Below are positions 44,000 through 53,201 of a DNA stretch of 64,000 nucleotides, piece after piece; position 1 is the stretch's first letter, and every line of letters starts with the position of its first letter. Under the pieces are notes generated by a model. That model saw nothing but the letters and a program-made list of their open reading frames with translations. It had not been told where the DNA came from and made no database searches. A program made the position numbers and the translations under genes. Source of the stretch: Desulfococcaceae bacterium (GTDB lineage Bacteria > Desulfobacterota > Desulfobacteria > Desulfobacterales > Desulfosalsimonadaceae); assembly GCA_030145385.1 (NCBI GenBank), contig JAQYVU010000010.1, forward strand, positions 1-64,000, given 5' to 3'.

Positions 44000-46771
44000 A
44001 TGAGGCTCAAATCATTTTTATTGATCTTAATTTCAGTATTTTTCTTGACACCACATTCGGTCTACTCAGCACAATGGTCTGATGACTTTGGCTCCAGCAC
44101 AGCTCAGCAAGACTGGGGGGATTACATGGATCTTGCGAATCTTGATGTTTGCTTTGGAACCGCACATACTTCAGCTACTGTCACAAATAACAGATATGAA
44201 CTCCATATTGAACCTGCACAGGGTATTTATGAAGTATTAGATGGCCTGTTTTCAACAATTGAATATAATTGTTCCAACGCGATAATTCAGGGACGTATTC
44301 AGGAAATTACGGATGGTGACAATTTTAAAGCCGGACTAATTTTACGTTTCAATGGGGGGGCGAAAGAGGCTTACGCCTTAATGGTTGATTCATCTGCTAA
44401 CACCATTGAAATCAGTAATATCCGTGCTGCGCTTGGCGATTCATGTAATCAATATGGCGGGATTTACTATGAATCTATTCAGTATAACTCCTTAGCGCAG
44501 GCCGGTATTGACGGATCTTTAACTGAGGATTGCCAACTAAAATTTAAAGCTGAAGATCAGGATTTATACGGAAAAGTATGGGCAACAGGTACCAGTGAAC
44601 CTGAAGATTGGAATATACATGTTAAAAATCTGGACTATGCCGTCAATTCAGGTAATGGCGGAGTCTTAATTCTCAACAATCCCGGGACAGATTATACTGC
44701 ACAGGCGGCATTTGATGATATCGTTTTCACAACCGAAGAACCAGCTCCTCCCGAAATTACTGAAATTACGATAGGGACGGCTAATTTAAGCAACTATTTA
44801 ATGGCCTATGATCATGATACCAATCAAAGCGGCAGCCACTTACCGGGACTATGGATTGAACCGGGCCAGCTATCCAGCACTACTAGCGACCCGCCACCAT
44901 ATTCCGGCATATGTATTGAAAATGATGCAACCATGTATGGAAAACAAAAACTTGGATTTGCATTTATACTATGCTCAGTGCCAAGTGAAATAAATGCTTT
45001 TTATGAAAGCTGCTTTAACTGGCATAAAGATTTGCCTTATAATGAGAATCCTGTTCACTCTTTCTACGGCAATCACCTTGGTCCTTCAAATAAAGCCCGG
45101 TGCAATCTTTCGGGAACACCCGCAGGCACATCCGTATCGTTTAAAATAAATATGAAACATAACATCCCGCATGGAATCACAGTAAACAGCAATACGATTC
45201 CTCAGGTATCTTATAACCCTTCCGGATACAACGGTGCCGGAGAATTATTAATTGAAGCTACAACATGCCAATCAACCACTAATAACGGCTGGACAATCCC
45301 AGACTCTATAACAAGCGTCATGATTTATACGAATCCGGCATATGGCGATGACTACCTTGGCGTAATTGGCCATACTGATCACTGGTTTGGAGATACGTTT
45401 ATTTTTGTTCCTGAATATGAAATACCAGGGTATGAATACAACTATCAGACAAATTCAGGAAAGCTGAGTTGCAGCAATACAAAGTCCGGTTTTACAATTA
45501 TTGGACCAAAAGGTGAAAGCCGAAATGGGAGTGTCTTTATTCCAGACAAAGCAATTGACACACTACTCGGCCCGGGCATCACTAATAAAGATCTGACCAC
45601 ATACATGGATCATGGCTTTTTTCCAGACTGCACCCGCACCTACCCTGTAACAAATGCTGGTGTTGTCGGGACTTTAGCTGAAGCAACCTATACCTTTAAT
45701 TCACCGGTGACTTTTGCCATTGGTGCAGTCCCAAATAATTTAATGACCTGGCAGGATAAGCTTATTGCTGATTTTGGTCAGGATGATGGAATTTATGCGT
45801 ATGGATCCGGTACCTGGGACCAGCTCACCTCCTGGGGCGATGCGAATAATTTTATTGAATGGGACAACAAGCTGGTGGTGGATTTCGGTCAGGGAAGAGG
45901 CTTTTCCGTATATGACGGCAGTTCCTGGACTCAGCTATCTGGTTGGGACACGGTGGCAGACATGCTGGTTTGGAATAACGGATCCACGGAGAATCTTGTT
46001 GTCGACTTTGGCCAGGATCGCGGGCTCAGTTACCACGATGGGACATCCTGGCATGAACTATCCGGATGGGATTCAGTCGCAGAAATGATGACCTGGGGCA
46101 ACCGCCTTGTAGTCGATTTTGGTTCTGAAAATGGCCTGTATTATTATGACAGCAGCTGGCATAAGTTATCAGATATTGATTCAGTAGCGGATATGCTGGT
46201 GTGGAATGACGGGTCGACGGAGAATCTCGTAGTTGATTTCGGGAATAACCTCGGCCTGTATTCGCATAACGGTACAAGCTGGACCAAGCTTGCCGGTTGG
46301 GATTCTACTTCAAACATGCTGGCATGGAACAGCAAGCTGGCTGTAGACTTTGGGAATAATCGAGGATTATTTACATATGATGCCACCAATCAATGGCAAA
46401 AATTGACTGGCTGGGACAATGCGGCAGGCATGATAACCTGGGATAACGGGTCTCTAAATAATTTGGTGGTGGATTTTGGGAATAACCGAGGATTGTTCTA
46501 TCATAATGGTTCTGCCTGGGCCCAGCTTGCTGGTTGGGATGACACATACAGGATGATGACTTGGTGCAACAAGTTAACAGTTGACTTTGGTGACGGCCGA
46601 GGCATCTATTATTACGACACCCAGTGGCATGACCTTGCCGGGTGGGATGAAACTGCAAAGCTTATTGAATCAGGGACCGACCTTTGTATTGATTTTGGAT
46701 CCGGCAAAGGAATATTTACTAACAACGGAACGGATTGGAACCAGCTTTCGGGCTGGAGTACGGCTGATTAA
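44000..46771 (+). CDS. Secreted lectin-like protein with VDFG-repeat propeller (paralogue 2)
   Basis: A 923-residue exported protein with the same order as the gene at 38857: signal peptide (ends VYSAQWSDD), jelly-roll-like domain (FKAEDQDLYGKVW, AAFDDIVF), and the unassigned middle domain (GLWIEPGQLSS, GTSVSFKINMKHNIPHGI, DHWFGDTFI). It ends with nine VDFG units finishing SGWSTAD. The two paralogues differ by inserts and by one propeller unit, so the duplication is not recent. GGGGGAAGCGA lies just before the ATG. It is followed by a terminator at 46859-46911. Confidence 0.83.
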   Translation: MRLKSFLLILISVFFLTPHSVYSAQWSDDFGSSTAQQDWGDYMDLANLDVCFGTAHTSATVTNNRYELHIEPAQGIYEVLDGLFSTIEYNCSNAIIQGRIQEITDGDNFKAGLILRFNGGAKEAYALMVDSSANTIEISNIRAALGDSCNQYGGIYYESIQYNSLAQAGIDGSLTEDCQLKFKAEDQDLYGKVWATGTSEPEDWNIHVKNLDYAVNSGNGGVLILNNPGTDYTAQAAFDDIVFTTEEPAPPEITEITIGTANLSNYLMAYDHDTNQSGSHLPGLWIEPGQLSSTTSDPPPYSGICIENDATMYGKQKLGFAFILCSVPSEINAFYESCFNWHKDLPYNENPVHSFYGNHLGPSNKARCNLSGTPAGTSVSFKINMKHNIPHGITVNSNTIPQVSYNPSGYNGAGELLIEATTCQSTTNNGWTIPDSITSVMIYTNPAYGDDYLGVIGHTDHWFGDTFIFVPEYEIPGYEYNYQTNSGKLSCSNTKSGFTIIGPKGESRNGSVFIPDKAIDTLLGPGITNKDLTTYMDHGFFPDCTRTYPVTNAGVVGTLAEATYTFNSPVTFAIGAVPNNLMTWQDKLIADFGQDDGIYAYGSGTWDQLTSWGDANNFIEWDNKLVVDFGQGRGFSVYDGSSWTQLSGWDTVADMLVWNNGSTENLVVDFGQDRGLSYHDGTSWHELSGWDSVAEMMTWGNRLVVDFGSENGLYYYDSSWHKLSDIDSVADMLVWNDGSTENLVVDFGNNLGLYSHNGTSWTKLAGWDSTSNMLAWNSKLAVDFGNNRGLFTYDATNQWQKLTGWDNAAGMITWDNGSLNNLVVDFGNNRGLFYHNGSAWAQLAGWDDTYRMMTWCNKLTVDFGDGRGIYYYDTQWHDLAGWDETAKLIESGTDLCIDFGSGKGIFTNNGTDWNQLSGWSTAD

Positions 46772-46858
46772 CAATTATTCTTGATTACTAAAACTACTCA
46801 TGATTTAAATCAAGACCTGCCCGCCGTTATTGAGAGTTCTCTTTTATTTGATTATATA

Positions 46859-46911
46859 ATAACCTGGCTGTCCTTATTTTTAAACGATAGCCAGGTTATA
46901 TGTTTTGTTTG
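46859..46911 (+). terminator. Terminator closing the VDFG gene cluster
   Basis: ATAACCTGGCT (46859-46869) and AGCCAGGTTAT (46889-46899) form an 11-bp stem, followed by the T-rich ATGTTTTGTTT. It lies between the last VDFG gene and the STN-domain gene. Confidence 0.75.
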
Positions 46912-46949
46912 TCCTTTAATCCATTTTTGTTCAACAAGGAAAATTAAAT

Positions 46950-47582
46950 ATGATTCAGGCTAAACGCTGCAAGACAAATACAATTTTTCTTTCAGTAATT
47001 GCAGTATTAATTATTTTCCCGATAAACGCATTTGGAGAAAAAAATCATTTACAATATACTGACGAAACAATTTCTGCGGACCTGAAAGATGTCCCGGTGA
47101 AAAATATTTTTGATGAACTCAACAAAGAAAAAGGAATCTGGTGTGAAGGAGAAACTCAATTACTGAAAAAAAATATATCCCTGAAATTTGACGACCTGCC
47201 ATTAGCGGAAGGCATTAAAAGAATGCTTAAATCTTTTAATTATGCACTCATATATAATAAAAGCGGAGAATTAAACGGTGTTGTAATTATAGACGGTTCC
47301 TCTATTAAAAGCGCTGTAGCAGAATCTGTTGATCGCCCGCTATCACCAGCACCTCAAAAAGATGAAACGATCATGCCCCCCCTTGGCGATAATACCTTAC
47401 CGCCTCTGGGAGAAAATATAACACCGCCCATGCCCAAAGGACCGGTTCCGGTTATTTCAAAAGACGATGTCATACTCCCGCCGAAAGGCAACCAATTGCC
47501 GCCGGGTGTCTCAAAAGAGGTCTTAGACAAACTGAAAAAAAACAATCAAACGCCGCCCATGCCCGAAGGATTGCCCGAATAA
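46950..47582 (+). CDS. Periplasmic STN-like domain protein with proline-rich tail
   Basis: A 210-residue exported protein. The signal peptide ends near NAFGEK. About residues 35-110 match the short STN domain found at the start of secretins and TonB receptors (ISADLKDVPVKNIFDEL...NISLKFDDLPLAEGIKRML). The remainder is proline-rich with repeated PPLGxN and PPMPxG motifs. There is no barrel or secretin domain, so it is an orphan module. AAGGA precedes the ATG. It sits between the VDFG cluster and the glycan locus and could act in export of either product; the role is unknown. Confidence 0.75.
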   Translation: MIQAKRCKTNTIFLSVIAVLIIFPINAFGEKNHLQYTDETISADLKDVPVKNIFDELNKEKGIWCEGETQLLKKNISLKFDDLPLAEGIKRMLKSFNYALIYNKSGELNGVVIIDGSSIKSAVAESVDRPLSPAPQKDETIMPPLGDNTLPPLGENITPPMPKGPVPVISKDDVILPPKGNQLPPGVSKEVLDKLKKNNQTPPMPEGLPE

Positions 47583-47648
47583 TACAAAATGTTTCCGGTA
47601 ACTTAATATTCATTTGCACTGTTAAGCTTTTTTTGCTGACCCAATATA

Positions 47649-49043
47649 ATGCCCAATAAATTGAGCGATATAATCACAAATAATAAAAAGATTTCCGTAG
47701 CAGCCTATTCTCTGCGGATTTCCGGTTGGTTTAAGGAAGAGATTTTTGCCAGGCTGATCAAAAATGCCGGGATTCTTTTATCCGGCAATGTAATAAGCGC
47801 TTTATTGCGCCTGGCAGCGCTTGCCATTATCACCCGGGCACTTTCTCCGGCAGATTTCGGCCTTTTGGTTCTGATAGAAACCTATGCCGCCATCTTTGAT
47901 CTGCTTTTTAATTTTCAATCCTGGCAAGCCCTCATCAAATATGGTGCAGATGCTTTAAAAGCCGGAGACGATGAAGGGTTTAAAAAACTTATAAAGTTCG
48001 GGACCATATTAGATGTTGGGAGTGCTCTACTTGCAACTCTTTTTGCTGTTTCGCTTGCCCATGGAATCAGCCAGTTATTCGGCTGGGCGTTCGAGTTAAA
48101 AAACATGATAATGATCTATAGCTTTGTCATTTTATTTAATCTGTCTGGTACGCCAACCGCAATACTCCGATTGTTTGATAAATTTAAATTATTTACCATT
48201 CAAAATGTGCTCACTTCCGTTATTAAACTTTTTTTTGTTGCGGTTGCTTATTTTTATGATGCAGGATTAGAAGGATTTATCTTAATTTGGCTGATTACCG
48301 GTATTTTTCAAAACTTATTTTTGTTTGCATCAGGGTGGTGGATCATCCGTTCAAAAGGTTATAAAAATATTATAAATTCTTCCATTAAGAATATTAATAA
48401 GAAATTTAACGGCATATGGCATTTTGTCTGGGCTTCAAATATTAATGCAACCCTCATAAAATTTACACGACACTTTGATAAATTTATTATTCTATACATT
48501 CTAAATACTGAAGCTGTAGCCTTTTATAAATTAGTCCAGTCGATAAACAGTATTATCGCGCGATTAATCGATCCGCTATATGTTTCCGTATATCCTGAAC
48601 TTGCAAAACTAGTTTCGGACAATAACATTAAAGAGTTAAACAGACTGCTAAAAAGAACAAGTTTTATCATTTTCCTGGTTGCTTTATTTTTGTATGTTGG
48701 CGCCATCGTTGGAATTGACGTATTTGTCAAAATTATATTTGGCGATGCATATGAAGGTGTTGGCAAAATTGCTCTCTGTTATATTTTCGGAACATTGATA
48801 TCCGTTATATTTTATTATGCACAGCCACTTGTCCTTGCATTTGGCCAAGCACCAACTGCTTTAAAAATAAATATTTTCAACATCTTTGTGTATATATCAA
48901 TGCTATATACACTCACATACACTTTCGGATTAATCGGTGCAGCTATTTCATTTTCAGTATTTATGATTTTGTCAGTATTTTTCAGACTTTTTTATATCCA
49001 AAAAAAATACAATGTATTTTTTTATAGCAATAGTTCCTCTTAA
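47649..49043 (+). CDS. Wzx-type polysaccharide flippase
   Basis: A multi-spanning inner-membrane protein (464 residues, about 12-14 helices) of the MOP/PST superfamily. It begins with the typical GNVISALLRLAALAIITRALSPADFGLL segment pattern. It would move undecaprenyl-linked repeat units across the membrane. The Shine-Dalgarno is weak. It is the first gene of the glycan locus and lies 66 bases after the STN gene. Confidence 0.9.
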   Translation: MPNKLSDIITNNKKISVAAYSLRISGWFKEEIFARLIKNAGILLSGNVISALLRLAALAIITRALSPADFGLLVLIETYAAIFDLLFNFQSWQALIKYGADALKAGDDEGFKKLIKFGTILDVGSALLATLFAVSLAHGISQLFGWAFELKNMIMIYSFVILFNLSGTPTAILRLFDKFKLFTIQNVLTSVIKLFFVAVAYFYDAGLEGFILIWLITGIFQNLFLFASGWWIIRSKGYKNIINSSIKNINKKFNGIWHFVWASNINATLIKFTRHFDKFIILYILNTEAVAFYKLVQSINSIIARLIDPLYVSVYPELAKLVSDNNIKELNRLLKRTSFIIFLVALFLYVGAIVGIDVFVKIIFGDAYEGVGKIALCYIFGTLISVIFYYAQPLVLAFGQAPTALKINIFNIFVYISMLYTLTYTFGLIGAAISFSVFMILSVFFRLFYIQKKYNVFFYSNSSS

Positions 49044-49087
49044 AATTATATCCATATTTCTAACTTTATAGAAAGAGAAGGCCTTTC

Positions 49088-50389
49088 ATGTTTTTTGTTG
49101 ATCGAAAATTCAGACTACCCAGACACTGGTCCAACCGGGAAATAAAAAAAATCGCCCCGAGTTTCACAGGTGACATTGTAAATGTTTCGGCTTGGGATGA
49201 TCGGGATAAACAGGGTAAAACATACAAAGACTACTTTATAAATGCCAAATCATATTCTTTGACAAATTATACGGGATATCGAGGTTATCAAAATCAAAAA
49301 AGAGAGTACCCGTTAGACCTGACAACGGATCTACCGGCAGAATTGACAAAAAAATTTGATGTCGCATTCAACCACACAACATTGGAACATATATTTGAAA
49401 TTAAGAAAGCTTTTGCAAATATATGCAATATGTCAAAAGATATTGTCATTCTTGTTGTTCCGTTCTCTCAACCCCAGCATGAGTCCGACTCATGGAAAGA
49501 TTACTGGCGATTTACCCCCACATGTTTAAGAGCCCTGTTTGAAGACAATGGGTTTAAAGTAGTTTATGAAGCGGAAAGCAATATGCGACGATCTGGTATT
49601 TATCTTTTGTTTGTCGGATCCTGTTGCTCTGAAAAATGGAAAGAAAAACTACCCTTGTATGAACCGATTGTGCAAGCAGGACGATTTATTGGCGCACCAT
49701 CATTTTTCGTGCGAATCTTGCAACGCTCCAAATATTGGATGAGAAAAACAGCAAATAGAATCCATCGGAATAAACAAACCAACTCATTTTCTCAATTACC
49801 TGATCTTGACCTTAAAAGAAGGGATTATAAAGACTATGATGAATATGTGAGGCATCAGGGAGAAAAACTGATTAAAAAAAGGAGTGAAATCGAAAAAAGT
49901 GATTATGACTATGAAATCATTTTAACTGATCGATTTAAAAAAATTGATAATTTCAGCGGTAAATCGATCCTTTGCCTGGGGGCCAGACTTGGCGGTGAAG
50001 TTCGGGCATTTAAATCCTTAGGGGCACTGGCAATCGGAATCGATGTTGAACCCGGTGAAAAAAATCCGCATGTAATGTTTGGAGATTTTCACGACTTGAA
50101 ATTCCCGGATGCATCCTTTGATGTTGCATTTACAAATGCCATTGACCATGTGTATCAACTCGAAGATTTTTTAAAAGAGACCCGTCGGATTTTAAAACCG
50201 AATGGAATTTTTTATATAGAACTTGCGCTGGTCAGCCCTGGTGAATATGAAGTTTTAGATACATCAAATCCCGAACCCATCATAAAAACATTAACAAAAT
50301 ATTTTAATATCTCTTCCATCCAGGAAATTTCAAATAAAACAGATTATATCAATTGGAAGGGAATTCTCTATTGTTTACAAAAAAATTAA
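49088..50389 (+). CDS. Two-domain SAM methyltransferase-like protein
   Basis: A 433-residue soluble protein with two methyltransferase-like halves. The first (about 30-175) has FDVAFNHTTLEHIF and a LVVPFSQPQHE stretch. The second (about 285-430) has ILCLGARLGGEVRAFKSLG, IGIDVEP, FDVAFTNAIDHVYQLEDFL and RRILKPNGIFYIEL, like class I methyltransferase type 11. The SAM-binding glycine motif is clear only in the second half. It is probably a sugar-methylating enzyme in this locus. GAGAAGG precedes the ATG. Confidence 0.8.
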   Translation: MFFVDRKFRLPRHWSNREIKKIAPSFTGDIVNVSAWDDRDKQGKTYKDYFINAKSYSLTNYTGYRGYQNQKREYPLDLTTDLPAELTKKFDVAFNHTTLEHIFEIKKAFANICNMSKDIVILVVPFSQPQHESDSWKDYWRFTPTCLRALFEDNGFKVVYEAESNMRRSGIYLLFVGSCCSEKWKEKLPLYEPIVQAGRFIGAPSFFVRILQRSKYWMRKTANRIHRNKQTNSFSQLPDLDLKRRDYKDYDEYVRHQGEKLIKKRSEIEKSDYDYEIILTDRFKKIDNFSGKSILCLGARLGGEVRAFKSLGALAIGIDVEPGEKNPHVMFGDFHDLKFPDASFDVAFTNAIDHVYQLEDFLKETRRILKPNGIFYIELALVSPGEYEVLDTSNPEPIIKTLTKYFNISSIQEISNKTDYINWKGILYCLQKN

Positions 50390-50395
50390 AAAAGA

Positions 50396-51667
50396 ATGAA
50401 TATGCTATCCGATAAATCCATTGCGGCTTTCCTGTATTTTGGATATGTCCCTCAGGTCAAAATTAATTTTTCAACACCCCCCTGGTCACTCATTAATAAA
50501 AATAGCAATACGGATCCAATAAACGCATTGACTGAAAAAGACCTTATCACAGGAGGGGTTAAAGCGCTTAAAAATGCAATTTCATCTACAATTAAAGATT
50601 GTGACCATGAAGCCGGACATTTTTTGCCCTTAAGCGGCGGCCTGGATTCGCGTGCAATTCTCGGCGGCCTGCTTGAGAACTTAAATCCATCCCAAATTCA
50701 TACAGTCACTTTCGGGATGCCCGCAACCTGGGATTTTAAGATTGGGAATAAAGTGGCCAATTATGCCGGCGTGAGACATGAATCCATTGATTTCTCACGG
50801 ATACTCTGGAATCAAAGTGACCTGGAGACATTTGCCGCCCGATTTGAATCCCCGATTCCCCTGTTTGAATGTTTCCTGTTTGACCAGATTTATCATCAAT
50901 TTAGTTATGACATGGTATACTGGAGCGGATATATGGGTGATCCGCTGGCCGGATCCCATTTGCTTGATACGGACAGTCCTTCCTGGGATATTGCGATACA
51001 GCGGTTTGTTAATAGGAGTCGATATGCAAAATCAGCTTTACTGGTTGGGCCTGAGTTTAATCCAAAAGATCTTCTCCCTGCCTTGCCTTTAATGAACAAC
51101 AGCATATTGAGTTACGATGAACAGATCGATTTTGCCATCCGGCAGGAAGGATATATTAAACAAGTTGTCATGCCAAAAAATTATGATGTGCGCATGCCTT
51201 TTTTAGATTCCCATTGGGTCGATTTCATATTGACCGTTCCGCGGGAATTTCGCATTCAACAATATCTATACAAAAAAATTTTAATAAAAGCCTTTCCTGT
51301 TTTGTTTGCCCTGCCCGTTAAAAATAATCAGGGACTCCCGTTGAACGCTTTACCTTGGCAACATATGAAGGTCAGGATTTCATTAAATTTACACTCAAAG
51401 CTGCGTCAGTGGTTTCCTTCGGCAAACAGGACGGTTCATCCGGCAATTAATTATATCGACTTTAATGAAGGATTGCGAAGCAAAATAGATTTAAAAAATG
51501 TTGTCTTTAACAATCTTAATGATCTAAAAAAAAGGCAGATTGTTGACTCTGAATTAATTGATTTATTGTGGGGTCGGCATCAAAAAAAAGGGATAAATCA
51601 TTCAGATGCATTATTATTGCTGGCTTCTCTTGAAATATTCCTGAAATCCAAAAAAATATGCCAATAA
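50396..51667 (+). CDS. Asparagine-synthase-like ATP pyrophosphatase lacking the glutaminase domain
   Basis: A 423-residue protein with the PP-loop LPLSGGLDSR (about residues 78-87) and downstream helices of the AsnB C-terminal domain (DVRMPFLDSHWVDFIL). The N-terminal cysteine glutaminase domain of normal AsnB is absent. Such enzymes in glycan loci often form amides on sugar acids or amino groups, with ammonia or an amine from elsewhere. It begins 6 bases after the methyltransferase gene. The substrate is unknown. Confidence 0.82.
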   Translation: MNMLSDKSIAAFLYFGYVPQVKINFSTPPWSLINKNSNTDPINALTEKDLITGGVKALKNAISSTIKDCDHEAGHFLPLSGGLDSRAILGGLLENLNPSQIHTVTFGMPATWDFKIGNKVANYAGVRHESIDFSRILWNQSDLETFAARFESPIPLFECFLFDQIYHQFSYDMVYWSGYMGDPLAGSHLLDTDSPSWDIAIQRFVNRSRYAKSALLVGPEFNPKDLLPALPLMNNSILSYDEQIDFAIRQEGYIKQVVMPKNYDVRMPFLDSHWVDFILTVPREFRIQQYLYKKILIKAFPVLFALPVKNNQGLPLNALPWQHMKVRISLNLHSKLRQWFPSANRTVHPAINYIDFNEGLRSKIDLKNVVFNNLNDLKKRQIVDSELIDLLWGRHQKKGINHSDALLLLASLEIFLKSKKICQ

Positions 51668-51722
51668 TAAATCATTATTAAAACAATAAGTTAAAAAATT
51701 TCATATCGCCTGCTAATATTTT

Positions 51723-52853
51723 ATGAAAATAGTATATATCTCATCTTCAATAATTCCTTCAACAACCGCCAACAGCATTCATGTCATGAAAATGTGCCAG
51801 GCATTTCAACAGCTCGGTTATCAGATTGAATTGGTGGCTAAAGCAAATCCAGACAAATCTGCCTCATTTTACGGGAAAACCGTCCGGGATCATTACGGAA
51901 TTCAAGAACTCTTCAAAATGAAACTTTATAAACCGGTTATCAAATTCTGGCCTGGCGAATACTCTTTTTATTCAGCTGTTTATGCATTTTTCATCAAACC
52001 CAATATAGTGATGACACGAAATATCAGAGCCGCCGCCTTAACTTCAATGCTTGGAATTCCAACGATCTGTGAGTGCCACGCGCCGCCGGCTGAGGGCTGG
52101 AGTATTGACAGACTGATTAGCTCCCGAAATTTATTAAAACTCATTGTTATTACAAATAAACTCAAAAAAAATATCCTTAAAACATATCAAGAAAAAGTAC
52201 CGGAATCTAAAATCCTGGTCTGCCCTGACAGTGTTGACCTGGAACGATTTGAAAATTTACCGGACAAACAATTCGCAAGGCAACTTCTTGGTTTGAATAC
52301 AGATCAAATAATCATCGGATATTCAGGGCATCTTTATGCTGGGCGCGGCATTGAACTGATCCTTGAATTAGCCCGAAATTTTTCAGATTATCTGTTTTTG
52401 ATTGTTGGAGGGAATAATGATGATATAAAAAAATATGAAGCGATCGCCAAAACTGTCGGATTGAAAAATATTATTTTTAAAGGATTTATACCCAATGCGT
52501 TACTTCCCCAATATTTGACTGCGTGCGATGCGTTGCTAATGCCGCATCAAAAAAGGGTGGCAACCGCAGGCGGAAGCGGTAATATCGCTGATTGGACGAG
52601 CCCCATGAAAATGTTTGAATACATGGCGGCTAAAAGGATTATTATAGCTAGTGACCTGCCGGTATTAAGAGAAATACTTAATGAAAAGAATGCCACCCTA
52701 TGCCATCCAGAAAAATTGGAAGAATGGCATGATGCAATGAATAAAGTTACCAAACGACCAGAATGGGCTGAAAATATTGCTTCTACAGCCTATAAAGACG
52801 TTTTAAAATACACATGGAAAAATCGAGTTCAAAATATTCTAAATTCAGTTTAA
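51723..52853 (+). CDS. GT4 glycosyltransferase
   Basis: A 376-residue GT-B enzyme. The N-terminal half has SSIIPSTTANSIHVMKMCQAF. The C-terminal half has IIIGYSGHLYAGRGIELILELA, DALLMPH and SPMKMFEYMAAKRIIIASDL, the donor-binding E-x7-E region. It is expected to add one sugar from a nucleotide donor to the lipid-linked unit on the cytoplasmic face. Confidence 0.88.
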   Translation: MKIVYISSSIIPSTTANSIHVMKMCQAFQQLGYQIELVAKANPDKSASFYGKTVRDHYGIQELFKMKLYKPVIKFWPGEYSFYSAVYAFFIKPNIVMTRNIRAAALTSMLGIPTICECHAPPAEGWSIDRLISSRNLLKLIVITNKLKKNILKTYQEKVPESKILVCPDSVDLERFENLPDKQFARQLLGLNTDQIIIGYSGHLYAGRGIELILELARNFSDYLFLIVGGNNDDIKKYEAIAKTVGLKNIIFKGFIPNALLPQYLTACDALLMPHQKRVATAGGSGNIADWTSPMKMFEYMAAKRIIIASDLPVLREILNEKNATLCHPEKLEEWHDAMNKVTKRPEWAENIASTAYKDVLKYTWKNRVQNILNSV

Positions 52854-52867
52854 AAAAATAATATAAA

Positions 52868-53009
52868 CCTGAATCCGTGGCACAGATGTTGATTTGCCCT
52901 GAAATCATTACAAATTTTTCATTTTGCCTTTCACTCATCACTGTGAATCGAATTTGAAATATTGCTTGTAATTTCAGGCTTATTCAATTTTCTGTGCCAC
53001 TGATTCAGG
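52868..53009. repeat. 142-bp inverted-repeat (MITE-like) element
   Basis: Left arm starts CCTGAATCCGTGGCACAGA and contains TGAAATCATTACAA. Right arm contains TTGTAATTTCAGGC and ends TCTGTGCCACTGATTCAGG. The arms pair over about 45 bases with a few mismatches around a 45-base centre. It has no coding frame. It lies in the only long gap inside the forward part of the glycan operon; the rest of the gap to 53201 shows only a short open stretch without start signals. Confidence 0.8.
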
Positions 53010-53201
53010 AAAAAATATAAAATCAGTACAAAAAGACAAGTAAAATTGGCAAAACATATTGATTTACAGAGAATTACCCCCACCCAAAGAGGGGAAAAGG
53101 GATTAGAAAAAACAGCTTCTTTTATCAAGGAAACCTTACTTGAAACAATTGCAAGAGACTGATTCTGCCTTTATTGAAGAGGAGTTCCCATCAATACACG
53201 G

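Noticed and set aside
53047-53163. Short open stretch ending in KTASFIKETLLETIARD
   Set aside because: It has no ATG or ribosome site and no recognisable family, and lies in the gap after the MITE-like element.
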